64,000 bases of DNA. It comes from Dama dama. Taxonomy: Eukaryota > Chordata > Mammalia > Artiodactyla > Cervidae. The translations under genes were made by a program, and so were the position numbers. The notes beneath the pieces were generated by a model that was not told the DNA's origin, did not search any database, and was given only the letters and a program-made list of their open reading frames with translations. Position 1 is the first letter of the stretch; every line of letters starts with the position of its first letter. Location of the stretch: contig NC_083692.1 of NCBI RefSeq assembly GCF_033118175.1, positions 93,614,501 through 93,678,500 of the forward strand, given 5' to 3'. Shown here in pieces: positions 35,079-46,998 of this stretch.

Positions 35079-35311
35079 AGAACTGACTCATTGGAAAAGA
35101 CCCTGATGCTGGGAAAGATTGAAGGTGGGAGGAGAAGGGGACAACAGAGGATGATGTGGGTGTATGGTATCACCGACTCAATGGACATGGGTTGGATTAA
35201 ACTCCAGGAGTTGGTGATGGACAGGGAGGCCTGGTGTGCTGCAGTTCATGGGGTCACAAAGAGTCGGACCTGACTGAGCGACTGAACCAAACTTAACTGA
35301 AAACCCCCAGA

Positions 35312-36177
35312 GCCAACATAGTTTCAGGAGAGGGAGATTGTCTTATATTTTATGAGACAATCTGTTGAGAACAATTGTTCTCTGAACTTCACAGTGCCCA
35401 CTTATTAGAATATAATTTAGGAGAGAGGTGAGGTCTGATGAGGAAGGGAAGATATATTCACCCTCAGACAACAAGAAAGCTAGGGAGCAGCTGGCAGAGC
35501 GAGAGCACTTAAGAAAGTGTGTGAAGAGAAACAGCCACCTCCTAGGGCGGACCTCTGGATGAGCACTAGGCTTCGGTCAGAGAGATCCGTTAGTCTCCAT
35601 GACACCAGTTCAAAAGGAGATGAGGAATTCAGGAATACATTTTTACATAATTACTCCTTATGGATCTAGAGCACACGAGCATTTCTAACAAATTATGGTC
35701 TCTTCTATACTTTCTGCTTTTTTTGCCTGCCTGCTTTTGTTTCCGGCCAATGTGATTACAGGAGTTTTACCCATTATTGATGACCTACATCCAAGGTGGA
35801 GAATGAGACCCGTGGTGAGTAGTTGTGGTAGCCAGGAGGAGTCTGGGAGTTGGGTGAGCAAGGGAGTGAGTCTGCTAAGGCGGGGTGGGGGGGGTGCAGT
35901 TCAGGGACATGGGGTGTAGAGTCCTGGCGGTCAGGGGGAGCCAAAAAAGGCTGCACTGGCAGAGATCCTCTAGTGAAGGGCAGTCAGATCTAGGAGTAAG
36001 AACTCTGAGCCCAAGGATTTTGATTCTACCTAGAAGAAGCCCATGCTTCATATGCAGGGTCAGGAAGCCCAGGGACACTGGGAGCATTTACACAGGAAAC
36101 TTAGGGACTCTCTCACCAATATGTCCTACCAAGACTTATTGTCATCCATTTCAAGTAGAAAGCAATTAGAGGATATG
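35312..36177. other. Intron stretch with no recognised repeat
   Basis: No family recognised; a G-run occurs at 35881-35894. Short open frames here have no recognisable similarity. Confidence 0.5.
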
Positions 36178-36315
36178 TAATGGGTGGAAGACATCACCAA
36201 CTCAATGGACATGAATTTGAGCAAACTCCGGGAGATGGTAAAGGACAAGGAAGCCTGGAGTGCTTCAGTCCATGGGGTCGCAAAGAGTCAGACGCAACTT
36301 AGCTACTGAACAACA
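36178..36315 (+). repeat. BovB LINE 3' terminal fragment
   Basis: GGTGGAAGACATCACCAACT, GGACATGAATTTGAGCAAAC and TCGCAAAGAGTCAGACGCAA: only the last ~140 bp of BovB. Confidence 0.88.
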
Positions 36316-36594
36316 ACATATCATCATCGCGTAAATTTTAAGAACGGGTCTGGACACTATGAATGTGGATTCCATGGATTCTGCCTCAAACGTAAAGCAG
36401 TTTTCTCTGTCCCACAGTGACTTCTTATTTTTCCTCTATCCTTTTAGGACCCAAAAGTGGTGTAAAGTGCATCCTCTAGGTTAGAATTTTTTTTTTTAAG
36501 CCTAGGAATGCCTCTGTCAATAAAGACTCTGACTCCAACTCCTGGGCCTAAAGACTTCACCACCAGCCACTCAATGGACGGCTGCATGCCTTCT

Positions 36595-36768
36595 AGCCAG
36601 ATGACACTTATTAGCCATGTGATCTTGGACAGACTAATTAACCTCTCTGGGCATCAGTTTCATTGTCTGTAAAACAGGGATAACAACGGTACATTCCGCA
36701 CCGGGTTACTAATAAGATAAAACTATGTAAATCTTATAAACTGCTCAGAATGATTTCTGGTGCATAGT
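36595..36768 (-). repeat. MIR SINE, reverse orientation
   Basis: TTAGCCATGTGATCTTGGAC, TTAACCTCTCTGGGCATCAG, TTTCATTGTCTGTAAAACAG and the following 'ggataacaacggtac' give a well-preserved reverse MIR. The adjoining BovB inserted at its end. Confidence 0.88.
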
Positions 36769-36778
36769 AAAACCTATG

Positions 36779-37449
36779 GCCTCCAGTACCATCACTTTAT
36801 GGCAGATAGATGGGGAGAAAGTGGAAACAGTGACAGATTTTATTTTCTTGGGCTCCAAAATCACTGCAGGTGGTGACTGTAGCCATGAAATTAAAAGACA
36901 GTAGCTTCTTGGAAGAAAAGCTATCACAAACCTAGACAGTATATTAAAAAGCAGAGAGATCACTTTGCCAACAAAGGTTTGTGTAGTCAAAGTTACCGTT
37001 TTTCCAGTAGTCAAGCTTGGACATGAGAGTTGGACCATAAAAAAGGCTGAGCACCGAAGAATTGATGCTTTCTAACTGTAGTGCTAGAGAAGACTCTTGA
37101 GAATCCCTTGGACAGTAAGAAGATCAAACCAATTAATCCTAAAGGAAATCAACCCTGAATATTCAGTGGAAGGACTGAGGCTGAAGCTGAAGCTCCAATA
37201 CTTTGGCCACCTGATTATGAAGAACTGACTCATTTGAAAAGACCCTGATGCTGGGAAAGGTTGAGGGCAGGAGGAGAAGGAGGTGACAGAGGATGAGCTG
37301 GTTGGATGGCATCATCGATTCAATGGATATGGGTTTGAGCAAGCTCCCAACAACTATTGGAAGAGAGTGAAGGACAGGGAAGTCTGGGGTGCTGCAGTCT
37401 ATGGGGTCACAAAGAGTTGGACATGACTTATCAACTCAACGACAACAAC
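36779..37449 (+). repeat. BovB LINE, 5'-truncated, with 10-bp target duplication
   Basis: Runs from the RT C-terminal region (TCCAGTACCATCACTTTATG) to the 3' end (GACTTATCAACTCAACGACA). The perfect duplication AAAACCTATG lies at 36769-36778 and 37450-37459. Confidence 0.95.
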
Positions 37450-37942
37450 AAAACCTATGCAAGTATTCGCCACTATTATTACCTGGGTTTTCCCATTTGA
37501 AAAGACAAGCTAATGCTGTCTTCCTCTAGCTCACAGAAATATGCATGCACTCAACTGTGCAAGTCATGGCAACTTGGGGCTTTTCCCTTTACACTAATCA
37601 GTCACATTCAAGGCCACCAAGACACAAGGTCTAGGAGGATATAGAGGTGGAAAGGACATGAGATACAGAGTCAAATTACTCATTTTCCAGATGAAAAACT
37701 TAGCCCAAACTTGTGATGGTCTTAAAGTTAGTTTGGTAACAAGGCTAGAATTCCATAAAGTAAACTTGCTAGGTTCTGAAGGTACAGGTTCACATGCTAA
37801 TATTGGGGGCCTACTGTGTCAGTATTACCATTGTTTATTTGCTAATAAAACAGATTTAGCAGCCCAGTCTGTTTTTCTTTTCAGTAATATGATCAAATGT
37901 GAAAATGTCTTAAGCTCTGCAGAAGAGGTTACATGTAATTAT

Positions 37943-38163
37943 GGGCTTCCCAGGTAGCACTAGTGGTAAAGACTAAGCTTACCAATGCAGGAGATGAAGG
38001 AGATGCAAGAGACAGGAGTTCAACCCCTGGGTCAGGAGGATCCCCTAGAGTAGGGAATGGCAACCCACTTGAGTATTCTTGCCTGGAGAATTCCATGGAC
38101 AGAGGAGCCTGGCAGGCTGCAGTCCAGGGAGCCACAAAGAGTCAGACAAGACTGAGTGACTAA
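37943..38163 (+). repeat. Bov-tA SINE
   Basis: GGGCTTCCCAGGTAGCACTA, CCCTGGGTCAGGAGGATCCC and AGTCAGACAAGACTGAGTGA; full element followed by a short CA run. Confidence 0.93.
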
Positions 38164-38169
38164 CCACAC

Positions 38170-39435
38170 ACACACGTAGGGCTGGCTGAGGGCTGGGCCT
38201 GACGGTGCTGCACGCTCATTCACACGCTTTAACTTCCTGCCAGTGTTCTAATTTTGCATCATGTCCATCAAGTAGAGAGACCTTCTGTGTCATGGAACTT
38301 CAGGCCCAAGTATGCCCTTTTAGAAGAACCTTTCAACTGGCAAACTTGACTCTTGAATATTGCACTCTATATAAGTGGGCAAAGAGCTCTGCTGCAGACA
38401 GCTTGGCCAGTGGTGTCCGAAACAATGAGGTCTGTTGAACAAGGGCTCTGTTGTTAGTCAGCGTAAATCTAAAAGATCGCTGCCATCTCATGGAAGGAAC
38501 ATAAACGTGGGCCCACACACTGCTAATTCCAAAACTTGAAAGTGAGGGGCAAATAACCAGTGAAGCATTTTCCGAGGCAGCATTTAATAGGTGCAGCTGT
38601 CTAACGGTTGGACCCCTCCTCATAGATACCTGCAGGATTTACTTACCATAATATCACATGATGACTCCTACAAAGGTGCCTTTTATTTTAACTTGTTGCA
38701 AGCTCCATTCCTTCTATTACTGTACAATCAGATCTGGGCTAAGTAAAGAGATTTAACTACTCAAATATGGGTTTGTTGGTTCTAGTTACAACCTTGGAAT
38801 TAAGAAACCCAGTTTCCACTTTCTTCCTCTTGCCTGCCTTTAAAAGGCTTTGGAATCACCTCAGATGCCACAGTGCAGAGATGTGGAACACTGCTGTGCC
38901 ACCTGTGAGGTCAAATGACAAAAATTTCCTTTACTTTGAAAAAAAAAATGCCTAAAGCTCTTACCCCTGAGGGTATTCACACCCTTATCACTTATCTTCA
39001 TTTCTATTGTGGGCCTGATATGAACCCAAGATACTGCAGGGCAGAAACAATATCAGGAGACTCAAGGAAAACAGTGGGCTTGAGGCCCTGGGGTTAGCTA
39101 GGGACAGGTGGAGATTTTAGGTTACCACCCCCCCCCCCCACTCCCATCCCCTGCCCCAGTCCCCCAATCTTTCTTTCTGGCCACACGCAGTACTGACCTT
39201 GACTTTGATCCTTGGCACATCTCTGCATAGCGCTCACTCTCCTGGTCTGGGCGTGCAGAAGAGCTTCTACCTCTGATTGGGAATCCTTTCTACCCCAGTC
39301 TGCCCTGCGGCCCATCCGCCCACCCCCCGGCTCAGCGCAGTTGCTCCCAGTTCCGGAATCTACTCAGCTACTGACATGGTCTTTCTGGGTTTGGTCTTAA
39401 CAAAAACCGAACAAATCAAAAAACCCCAGCTCGAC
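38170..39435. other. Intron stretch with no recognised repeat
   Basis: Unique-looking sequence with a C12 run at 39128-39139 followed by pyrimidine-rich DNA. No supported gene. Confidence 0.5.
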
Positions 39436-39439
39436 AGAT

Positions 39440-40275
39440 ACTACTCAGCCTATTCAGCAATAAATAGGAACATATGATTAAAACATGAAACCACTGATGA
39501 GGGGCATTACTGTTGGGGAGGGGATCAATCTCAAAACGTTACAGACTGTAAGATTCCCTTTCTAAAAGATTCTCAAAATGACACCATCAGAGATGGAGCA
39601 CAGTGGTTGCTGGGGGTGAGGGTTAGGGAAACGGCGTGGCTATAAGGGATATAGGAGTAACGTGAGGCGATCTCTTTGTGGTGATGAAACAGGTCTGGAC
39701 CCTGGTTATGTGGGGAGGTTATATAAATACATATATGTAGTAAAATTTCTTAGTGCGTGCTAAGTTGCTTCATCATGTCTGACTCTGTGACCCTATGGAG
39801 TGTAGCCCACCAGGCTCCTCTGTCCGTGGGGTTCTCCAGGCAAGAATACTGGAGTGGGTTGTCACACCCTCCTCCAGGGGATCTTCCCAACCCAGGGATC
39901 GAACCTGCATCTCTTACGTCTCCTGCATTGGCAGGCGGGTTCTTTACTGCTAGCACGACCTGGGAAGCCCAAATTTCTTAGAACTATTCCCAATTCTCCC
40001 CCATCCCCACCACTACCAAAAAAAAAAAAAAAAAAAGAGAGAGAAAAGAAAGAAACAGAGAGAGAGAAGATGTTTTTTAAAAAAAGAAGAAATCCAAAAA
40101 AGGTCAGTCTTTGAGTTAGTATCACACTGATGTCAATTTCCTTATATATATATATTAGGGTTTTGTAAGGTATTATCCTTGAGAGAAGCTGGGTGAAGGG
40201 TAAACGGGAACTCCGTGTACTATTTGTACGATTTTTGCAACTTCTTACAAGTCGTAAACTATTTAAAAAACATAT
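39440..40275 (+). repeat. Older L1 3' end, interrupted by a SINE
   Basis: CTATTCAGCAATAAATAGGA, CAGTGGTTGCTGGGGGTGAG, TTTGTGGTGATGAAACAGGT and GAAGCTGGGTGAAGGGTAAA follow the 3'UTR of old mammalian L1 elements of the L1M type. A SINE at 39754-39970 splits it, and an A-rich/GA-rich tract at 40018-40110 lies inside. Confidence 0.75.
39754..39970 (-). repeat. Bov-tA SINE with perfect 11-bp target duplication
   Basis: Reverse-oriented SINE from TGCGTGCTAAGTTGCTTCAT to CGACCTGGGAAGCCC. The duplication AAATTTCTTAG is at 39743-39753 and 39971-39981. Confidence 0.96.
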
Positions 40276-40279
40276 ATAG

Positions 40280-41090
40280 AACTTCTCAGTTGTAAGGTCA
40301 TCCTTACAATTCTATTCCCAGCAACAGAAAGGACAAAAAAAATGACAAGCAGAGTGTCAAAATCATACCCCAGTTGTGTGGCATTCTTAATGAAAATATC
40401 ATATGGAATTTAGTGTCAAGTTGAAAAGCCTTGGTATTTAAAAACACACAACAAAACTGGGTAAGTCACATAATTTAACCAGTGATTTGTCTTTAGCGGG
40501 CAGCAAAACAACGGGCACATAAAGTCAAGGTGACACCAAACACTTTGCATTACTCAAATCTGGTTGGCTTTTCTTTCGTCAATTATTTGCTACCACAGAG
40601 CCCTTGTTCCGCAGTGCAGATCATAAATACCTTCCTGACATGAACTGCACTCCCTAACACACGTATCCTATGTGTATCTTTCCCAACACCACCAAGCAAT
40701 GAACAATTCTGACACTGTCCACCCAGGGACAAGCATCAATCCCGTGGTCCTACGACTCATCCCCTCCATTTCAGACCCATATCACTGGGTTCTGTCACCT
40801 GTGCTTCTGACCAACGGGCTATTCAGGTTCCCACGGCCCCTTCCTAGGGTTCAATTAATGTACAAGAGAGGCTCGCCAGGCTCAGAGATACATTTCACTA
40901 ACTAGATTTACCCGTTTATTATAAAAGGAACAGGAAGGTTATTATAAAGTAACGGGTTATTATAAAGTAACCCGTTTATTACTCAGGAACAGGCAGATGG
41001 AAGGAAGGAATAAATAGGGCAAGGCATGGGAAAGGGTCTAATCTTACCAAGCAAGCGGACAATTTCCCAAGCAACCTGACATGTCTCTTC
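40280..41090. other. Intron stretch with small local duplications
   Basis: No repeat family recognised. A tandem pair of GGTTATTATAAAGTAAC occurs at 40937-40953 and 40955-40971, inside a larger imperfect duplication of ACCCGTTTATTA...GGAACAGG. Confidence 0.55.
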
Positions 41091-41095
41091 TTTTT

Positions 41096-44000
41096 AGAAA
41101 AGAGCTTTATTGACATATAATTCATATATAATCCAATTCTCCCATTTAGAACATAAAATTCAATGTTTATTTTATTCACGGATATACACACTCACCATAC
41201 AGTAGCACATTTCATCACCTCAGAAAGAAACTCCGTACGCTTTAGCTCTCCTCACTGGTAACCAGTGGTTTTATTTCTATATCTGTAAGTCTGCTTCTAT
41301 TTTGCTAATACACAGAAGAGCTATACAAAAAAGATCCTCATGACCCAGATAACCACAATAGTGTGATCACTCACCTAGAGCCAGACATCCTGGAATGCAA
41401 AGTCAAATGGGCCTTAGGAAGCATCACTATGAACAAAGCTAGCGGAGGTGATGGAATTCCAGTTGAGCTATTCCAAATCCTAAAAGATGATGCCATGAAA
41501 GTGCTGCACTCAATATGCCAGCAAATTTGGAAAACTCAGCAGTGGCCACAGGACTGGAAAAGGTCAGTTTTCATTCCAGTCCCTAAGAAAGGCAATGCCA
41601 AAGAATGCTCAAACTACTGCACAATTCTACTCATATCACACTCTAGCAAAGTAACGCTCAAAATTCTCCAAGCCAGGCTTCAATAGTAGGTGAACTGTGA
41701 ACTTCCAGATGTTCAAGCTGGTTTTAGAAAGGGCAGAGGAACCAGAGGTCAAATTGCCAATATCCGTTGGACCATCAAAAATGCAAGAGAGTTCCAGAAA
41801 AACAACTATTTCTGCTTTATTGACTATGCCAAAGCCTTTGACTCTGTGGATCACCACAAACTGTGAAAATTCTTAAAGAGACAGGAATACCAGACCATCT
41901 GACATGCCTCCTGAGAAATCTATATGCAGGTAAAGAAGCAACAATTAGAACCAGACATGGAACAGGGGACTGATTCCGAATTGGGAAAGGAGTACGTCAA
42001 GGCTGTATGTTGTTACCTTGCTTATTTAACTTAAATGCAGGGCACAACATGTGAAATGCCGGGCTGGATGAAGCATAAGCTGGAATCAAGATTGCCGGGA
42101 GAAATATCAATAACCTCAGATATGCGGAAGATACCACGCTTATGGCAGAAAGTGAAGAAGAACTGAAGAGACTCTGGATGAAAGTGAAAGAGGAGAGTGA
42201 AAAAGTTGGCTTAAAGCTCAACATTCAGAAAACTAAGATCATGGCATCTGGTCCCATCACTTCATGGCAAACAGATGGGGAAACAATGGAAACAGTGAGA
42301 GACTTTATTTTTGGGGGCTCCAAAATCACTGTGGACAGTGACTGCAGCCATGAAATTAAAATTCGCTTGCTTCTTGGAAGAAAAGCTATAACAAACCTAG
42401 CAGCACATTAAAAAGCTGAGACATTACTTTGCTGACAAATGTCCATATAATTAGAGCTATGGTTTTTCCAGTAGTCATGTATGGATGTGAGAGCTGGACT
42501 ATAAATAAAGCTGAGCAGTGAAGAATTGATGCTTTCAAATTGTGGTGCTGGAGAAGACTCTTGAGAGTTCCTTGGACTGCAAGGAGATCCAACCAGTCCA
42601 TCCTAAAGGAAATCAATCCTGAATATTCATTGGAAGGACTGATGCTGAAGCTGAAACCCCAATACTTTGGCCAACTGATGCGAAGAGCTGACTCATTGGA
42701 AAAGACCCTGATGCTGGGAAAGATTGAAGGCAGGAGGAGAAGGGGACGACAGAGGATGAGATGGTTGGATGGCATCACTGACTTGATGGATATGAGTTTG
42801 AGTAAGCTCTGGGAGATGGTGAAGGACAGGGAAGACTGGGTGTGCTGCAGTCCATGGGGTTGCAGAATCAAACACGACTGAGCGACTGAATTGATACATA
42901 TTCACATTTCATTTTTTAGATTCCACATATAGGTGATATTATACAGAATCTGTCATTCACTGTCTGCCTATTTCAACAAGCATAGTATTCTCTAGGCCTG
43001 TCCACATTGCTGCAAATCACAATATTTCATTCTTTTTTCTGGCTGAGTAATATTCCACTGTCTATATACACCAAATCTTCTTTATCCATTGGTTTGTTGA
43101 TAAACACTTGGGTTGCTTCCATTTCTTGGCTTTAAAAATAATGCATTCCAGTGTTGCATGTACCTTTTTGAAGGTACATGTACCTTCATGTACTGGGATG
43201 CATGTACCTTTTTGAATTAGTCTTTTCTTTTTTTATATATGTATATCCAGAAGTTGAATCCCTGGATCATATGGTAGCTCTGTTTTTAGTTTTTTGAGGA
43301 ATCTGCATGTTCTTTTTCCACAGTGGCTACACCAATTTACATTCCCACCATCACTATACGAGGGTTCTCTTTTCTCCACATCCTTGCCAACATCTGTTAT
43401 TTGTAGACATTTTGATGATAACCATTCTGACAGGTGTGAAGTGATATTTCATTGCTGTTTTGATTTGCATTTATCTAGTATTTGGTGATGTTGAGCATCT
43501 TTTCATGTGTCTGATATTCATCCATACATCTTCTTGGAAAAATGACTATTCAGGTCTTCTGCCCATCTTTTGATTCCGTTATTTGTTTTGTGGATAGTGA
43601 GCTATATAAGGTGTTTATATATTTTGGATATTAGTTCCTTGTCAGTCATAACATTTGTAACTATTTTCTTCTATTTCATATGTTTGTCTTTGTTTTTTTT
43701 TTTTTTTTTGATGACTATTTCCTTTGCTGCAGAAGCTTTTGAGTTTAATTATATCTAATTTATTTTTGCTTTTATTTCTTTTGCCTTAGGAAACAGATCC
43801 AGAAAAATAATGCTACAATTTATGTCAAAGAGGGTTTTACTTATGTTCTCTCCTAGGAGTTTTAAGGTTTCAGGTCTTACATTTAGATTTTAATCCATTT
43901 TGAGTTTATTTTTGTATATGGTAGGAGGAAATGTTCAAATATCATTTATTTTACATGTAGCTGTCCAGCTCACCACCACCTGAAGAGATTGTCTTTTCTA

Positions 44001-44470
44001 CGTCATGCATTTCTGCCTGCTTTGCTATAGACTGACCACAGACGCATGAGTTTACTCCTGGCCTCTCTATTCTGTCCTGTTTACCTATATGTCTGTTTTT
44101 ATGCCAGTATCATGCCATTTTGATTACTGTAGCTTTGTAGAATAGTCTGATAAGAAGTCAGCTGTCAATCTGGATCTTTTTCCTATAATTGAGCCTGACA
44201 ATCTCTGCCTTTTGATTGTATTGTCTAATTCATAAATATTTAATGTCATAAATATAGCTAACTTTACTACTCTTTACTTTTTGTTTTCTATGTCTCCTGT
44301 CTTTTCTCTTGTATATTCCACCTTTACTACTTTCTTTGAATTAAGTTAATATATTCTAATGTAACACTTAAACTTCTTTAATGATTTCTCACTATATTTT
44401 AAAAAATTATTCCCTTAGTGATTGCTCCCTTATAAGTGGTGAATCATTTTTCTTTTGTTGCTTTCAAGAA
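41096..44470 (-). repeat. Old L1, reverse, split by a BovB insertion
   Basis: AAAGAGCTTTATTGACATAT starts the reversed L1 3'UTR. After the BovB (41320-42893) it resumes with TCCACATATAGGTGATATTA, AGTAATATTCCACTGTCTAT, CCACAGTGGCTACACCAATT and TCTGACAGGTGTGAAGTGAT, that is, the end of ORF2 read backwards, and it goes on to the ORF2 middle near 44100. It carries many stops and is not coding. The right limit is uncertain. Confidence 0.82.
41320..42893 (+). mobile_element. BovB LINE, 5'-truncated, about 1.57 kb
   Basis: It begins in the linker before the reverse transcriptase (AGAAGAGCTATACAAAAAAG) and continues to the 3' end (GAGCGACTGAATTG). Coding remnants include WALGSITMNKASGGDGIPVE (41363-41686), QAGFRKGRGTRGQ and FIDYAKAFDSVDHHKL, and 42142-42411. 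The YADD aspartate region is altered (YAEDT) near 42120. Frameshifts and stops (for example after 41686 and 41863) show that it is dead. Confidence 0.93.
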
Positions 44471-44479
44471 TTTTTCCTT

Positions 44480-45510
44480 CTCAAATATTTGCAAATTATA
44501 TATCTGATAAAGGCTTAATATCCAAATTATATAAGGAATTTCTACAACTCAATAGCAAAAAAGAAAAAAACCAGAAATGATTAAAAACAGTTAAAAGAAG
44601 TGAGTAGATATTTCTCCATAAAGATATACAAATGCCCAAGAGATACATGAAAAAATGCTTTAACATCCCTATCATCAGGGCAAGGCAAATCAAAACCATA
44701 ATGAGATATCTCACATCTATGAGGATGGCTATTATCAAAAATCAAAAGATAAATGCTGGTAAGAATGTGAAGAAAGGAAACCCTGCAACCATAATGGAAA
44801 ACATTAAAAAAATTTTATTAAATTATTAAAATTAACTAAAAATTTTGTCACCCAAAATTTAAAAATGGAACTATCATATGACCCAGCAATCCTATTTCTG
44901 GGTGGTGGTGGTTTAGTCTCTAAGTCATGTCTGACTCTTTGTGACCCTATGAACTGTGTAGACCACCAGGCTCCTCTGTCCATGGGATTCTCCAGGCAAG
45001 AATACTGGCGTGGGCTGCCATTTCCTTCTCCGTATTTCTGGGTATATACCCCCAAGAACCAAAATCAGTATCTCTAAGAGATCTCTATACTCCTATGTTC
45101 ATTGCAGGATTACTTACAATAAAACAGGATACAACCTAAATATCCACTGATGGTGAACGGATTTTTTAAAACGTGGTACACACTTACAATGGACTATTAT
45201 TCAGCCTTAAAAAGGAAGACAAACTTGCTATTTGCAATGACACAGATAAACTTATAAGACATTATGCTAAATGAACGAAGTCAGACACAGAATAACAAAC
45301 ACTAAATGATCCCAGTTATATCAGGCATAAAATACTCAAACTCAGCAGAGTAGATAAGTGGTGAGAAGCTGGGGCAAAGAGAATTGGGGAGGTGTTAATG
45401 AAAGTACATAAATTCACTTATGCAAGATGAATAAGTCCTAGAGATCTACTCTTCAGCATGGTGCATATAGGAAATTATATTGTATTGCATACTTTAAAAT
45501 GTGCTAAATT
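44480..45510 (+). repeat. Old L1 3' end, plus orientation, with SINE insertion
   Basis: ATATATCTGATAAAGGCTTA, ATCAGGGCAAGGCAAATCAA, GAACTATCATATGACCCAGC and ATTATTCAGCCTTAAAAAGG follow the end of L1 ORF2 and its 3'UTR. It faces the reversed L1 to its left. A SINE at 44904-45032 interrupts it. Confidence 0.8.
44904..45032 (-). repeat. Bov-A type SINE with perfect 11-bp target duplication
   Basis: Reverse-oriented monomer (GGTGGTTTAGTCTCTAAGTC ... GCCATTTCCTTCTCCG). The perfect duplication TATTTCTGGGT lies at 44893-44903 and 45033-45043. Confidence 0.95.
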
Positions 45511-45554
45511 TGTCAGTGATGGGGAGGTGAATTTACCAGTACTGTTCTCCAGTA

Positions 45555-45995
45555 CCAGGTGCTTTTCACACACACTCTGTAATTCTTACAACAACTCTTT
45601 AAGGTGACATTTTGTACTAACAACTGGCTATAAGCTATTGCCCTTGGCTGGTACAAGGACAGAAGAAACATTTCAGGGCACCTAAGGTCAGCTTTAAGAA
45701 GTCCATGATTACTAGAAAGTCACTAAAACAGCTTGGACGCTTCCACCGCACTTATTCTTATGTGCCTACTGACACCCCCAAATCAGGAACAGAGGATGAG
45801 AGGTTACGGAAAAGTGATAATCACAGTTAAGAAGAAAAAGAATCTGCAAGACAAAGGTATCATTTACTTTCTCTTTCCAGTATAGTGAAGCTCGGAGAGT
45901 TTAAGAAATACCCCAAAGTCACACAGCTCCTAAGCGTCAGATGTAAGATTCCAATGCATCTCTGTGTCAAAGCCTTTGTTCATCTCATGCCTCTT
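45555..45995 (+). repeat. MIR fragments
   Basis: AGGTGCTTTTCACACACACT...CAACAACTCTTTAAGGTGAC (45555-45625) and GGAGAGTTTAAGAAATACCC...AAAGTCACACAGCTCCTAAG (45870-45995) match the two halves of MIR in order. They may be one element separated by about 240 bp of other sequence, or two elements. Confidence 0.6.
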
Positions 45996-46014
45996 TCCTT
46001 CACATCCTAACTGT

Positions 46015-46575
46015 CGCTGCTGTTCGGGTCACTCTATTGTGTCTGACTCTTTGCGACTCCATGGACTGCAGCAGCTCATCTTCCCTGTCCTTCACCATCT
46101 CCCGGAGCTTGCTCAAACCCATATCCATTGAGTCAGTGATGCCATCCAACCATCTCATCCTTTATCACCTCCTTCTCCTCCTGCCCTCAGTATTTCCCAG
46201 CATCACGGTCTTTTCCAGTGAGTAAATTCTTAGCATCAAGTGGCCAAAGTATTGGGGCTTCAGCATCAGTCCTTCCAGTGAATACTCAGGACTGATCTCC
46301 TTTAGGATGGACTGGTTGGATCTCCTTGCAGTCCAAGGGACTCTCAAGAGTGTTCTCCAATACCACAGTTCAAAAGCATCAGTTCTTAGGTGCTCACCCC
46401 TCTCTATGGTCCAACTCTCACATCCATACGTGACTACCAGAAAACCACAGCTTTGACTATATGGATGTTTGTTGTTAAAGTAATGTCTCTGCTTTTTAAT
46501 ATGCTGTCTAGGTCTGTCATAGCTTTTCTTCCAAGGAGCAAGAGTCTTTTAATTTCATAACTGCAGTCACCACCT
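46015..46575 (-). repeat. BovB LINE 3' end, reverse
   Basis: TGTGTCTGACTCTTTGCGAC...TTGAGTCAGTGATGCCATCC...GTGGCCAAAGTATTGGGGCT...TGCTGTCTAGGTCTGTCATA give the reversed last ~560 bp of BovB. Confidence 0.92.
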
Positions 46576-46744
46576 AATGGAACCATCTAATGCACCATCT
46601 AATGCATTCATGTCCTAATGGAAACATATAATGAGGCGTCTTAATACGTGGTCTGGAAATCATCAGCAAAGTCTAAGGTTGCTTCTATTAAATCTTTCTA
46701 GTCCTGCCTTCAGAGCACTGTTCCTTCTGCTTAATCTTCCTGCT

Positions 46745-46910
46745 AGAGCATCTGTAACCAATTAGGTGCTCTTCTCTGACATGTGTCTGTCTCCTTCTCT
46801 GGCCTGGAAGTGCCCCCAAAGCAAGGACCACATCTTTGCGACTCCAGCACCTGGTCTGGAGCCCGGCACAGAGAGGGCACTAGGTGTTTGCTAGATGACA
46901 GAGTAAAGAA
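46745..46910 (-). repeat. L2 LINE 3' end, reverse
   Basis: TGTGTCTGTCTCCTTCTCTG, AGCAAGGACCACATCTTTGC and GAGCCCGGCACAGAGAGGGC match the reversed L2 3' end ('...agggcagggaccgtgtctt...gcctggcacatagtaggcgc'). Confidence 0.7.
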
Positions 46911-46998
46911 AGGTAATTCACATCATGAACAGAGGTAAACAAAGCCCCAAGAGCTACGCCTTGGGGAAACCTTCTTTAGCAGACAGAGGGTAGAATGC

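Larger units (their letters stand above)
30785..35299 (+). mobile_element. Full-length BovB (RTE-type) LINE, interrupted
   Basis: The element is flanked by a perfect 12-bp duplication AAAACCCCCAGA (30773-30784 and 35300-35311). Subtracting the 1246-bp insertion at 31461-32706 leaves about 3.27 kb, the size expected for full-length BovB. It contains, in order, a 5' leader, an AP-endonuclease-like region (GTWNVRS near 31245 and GDWNAK near 32895), a linker, a reverse transcriptase with YADD, and the typical BovB 3' end (GAGCGACTGAACC). In-frame stops in the endonuclease/linker region and a frameshift near 33975 make it inactive. It is antisense to SV2C. Confidence 0.95.
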
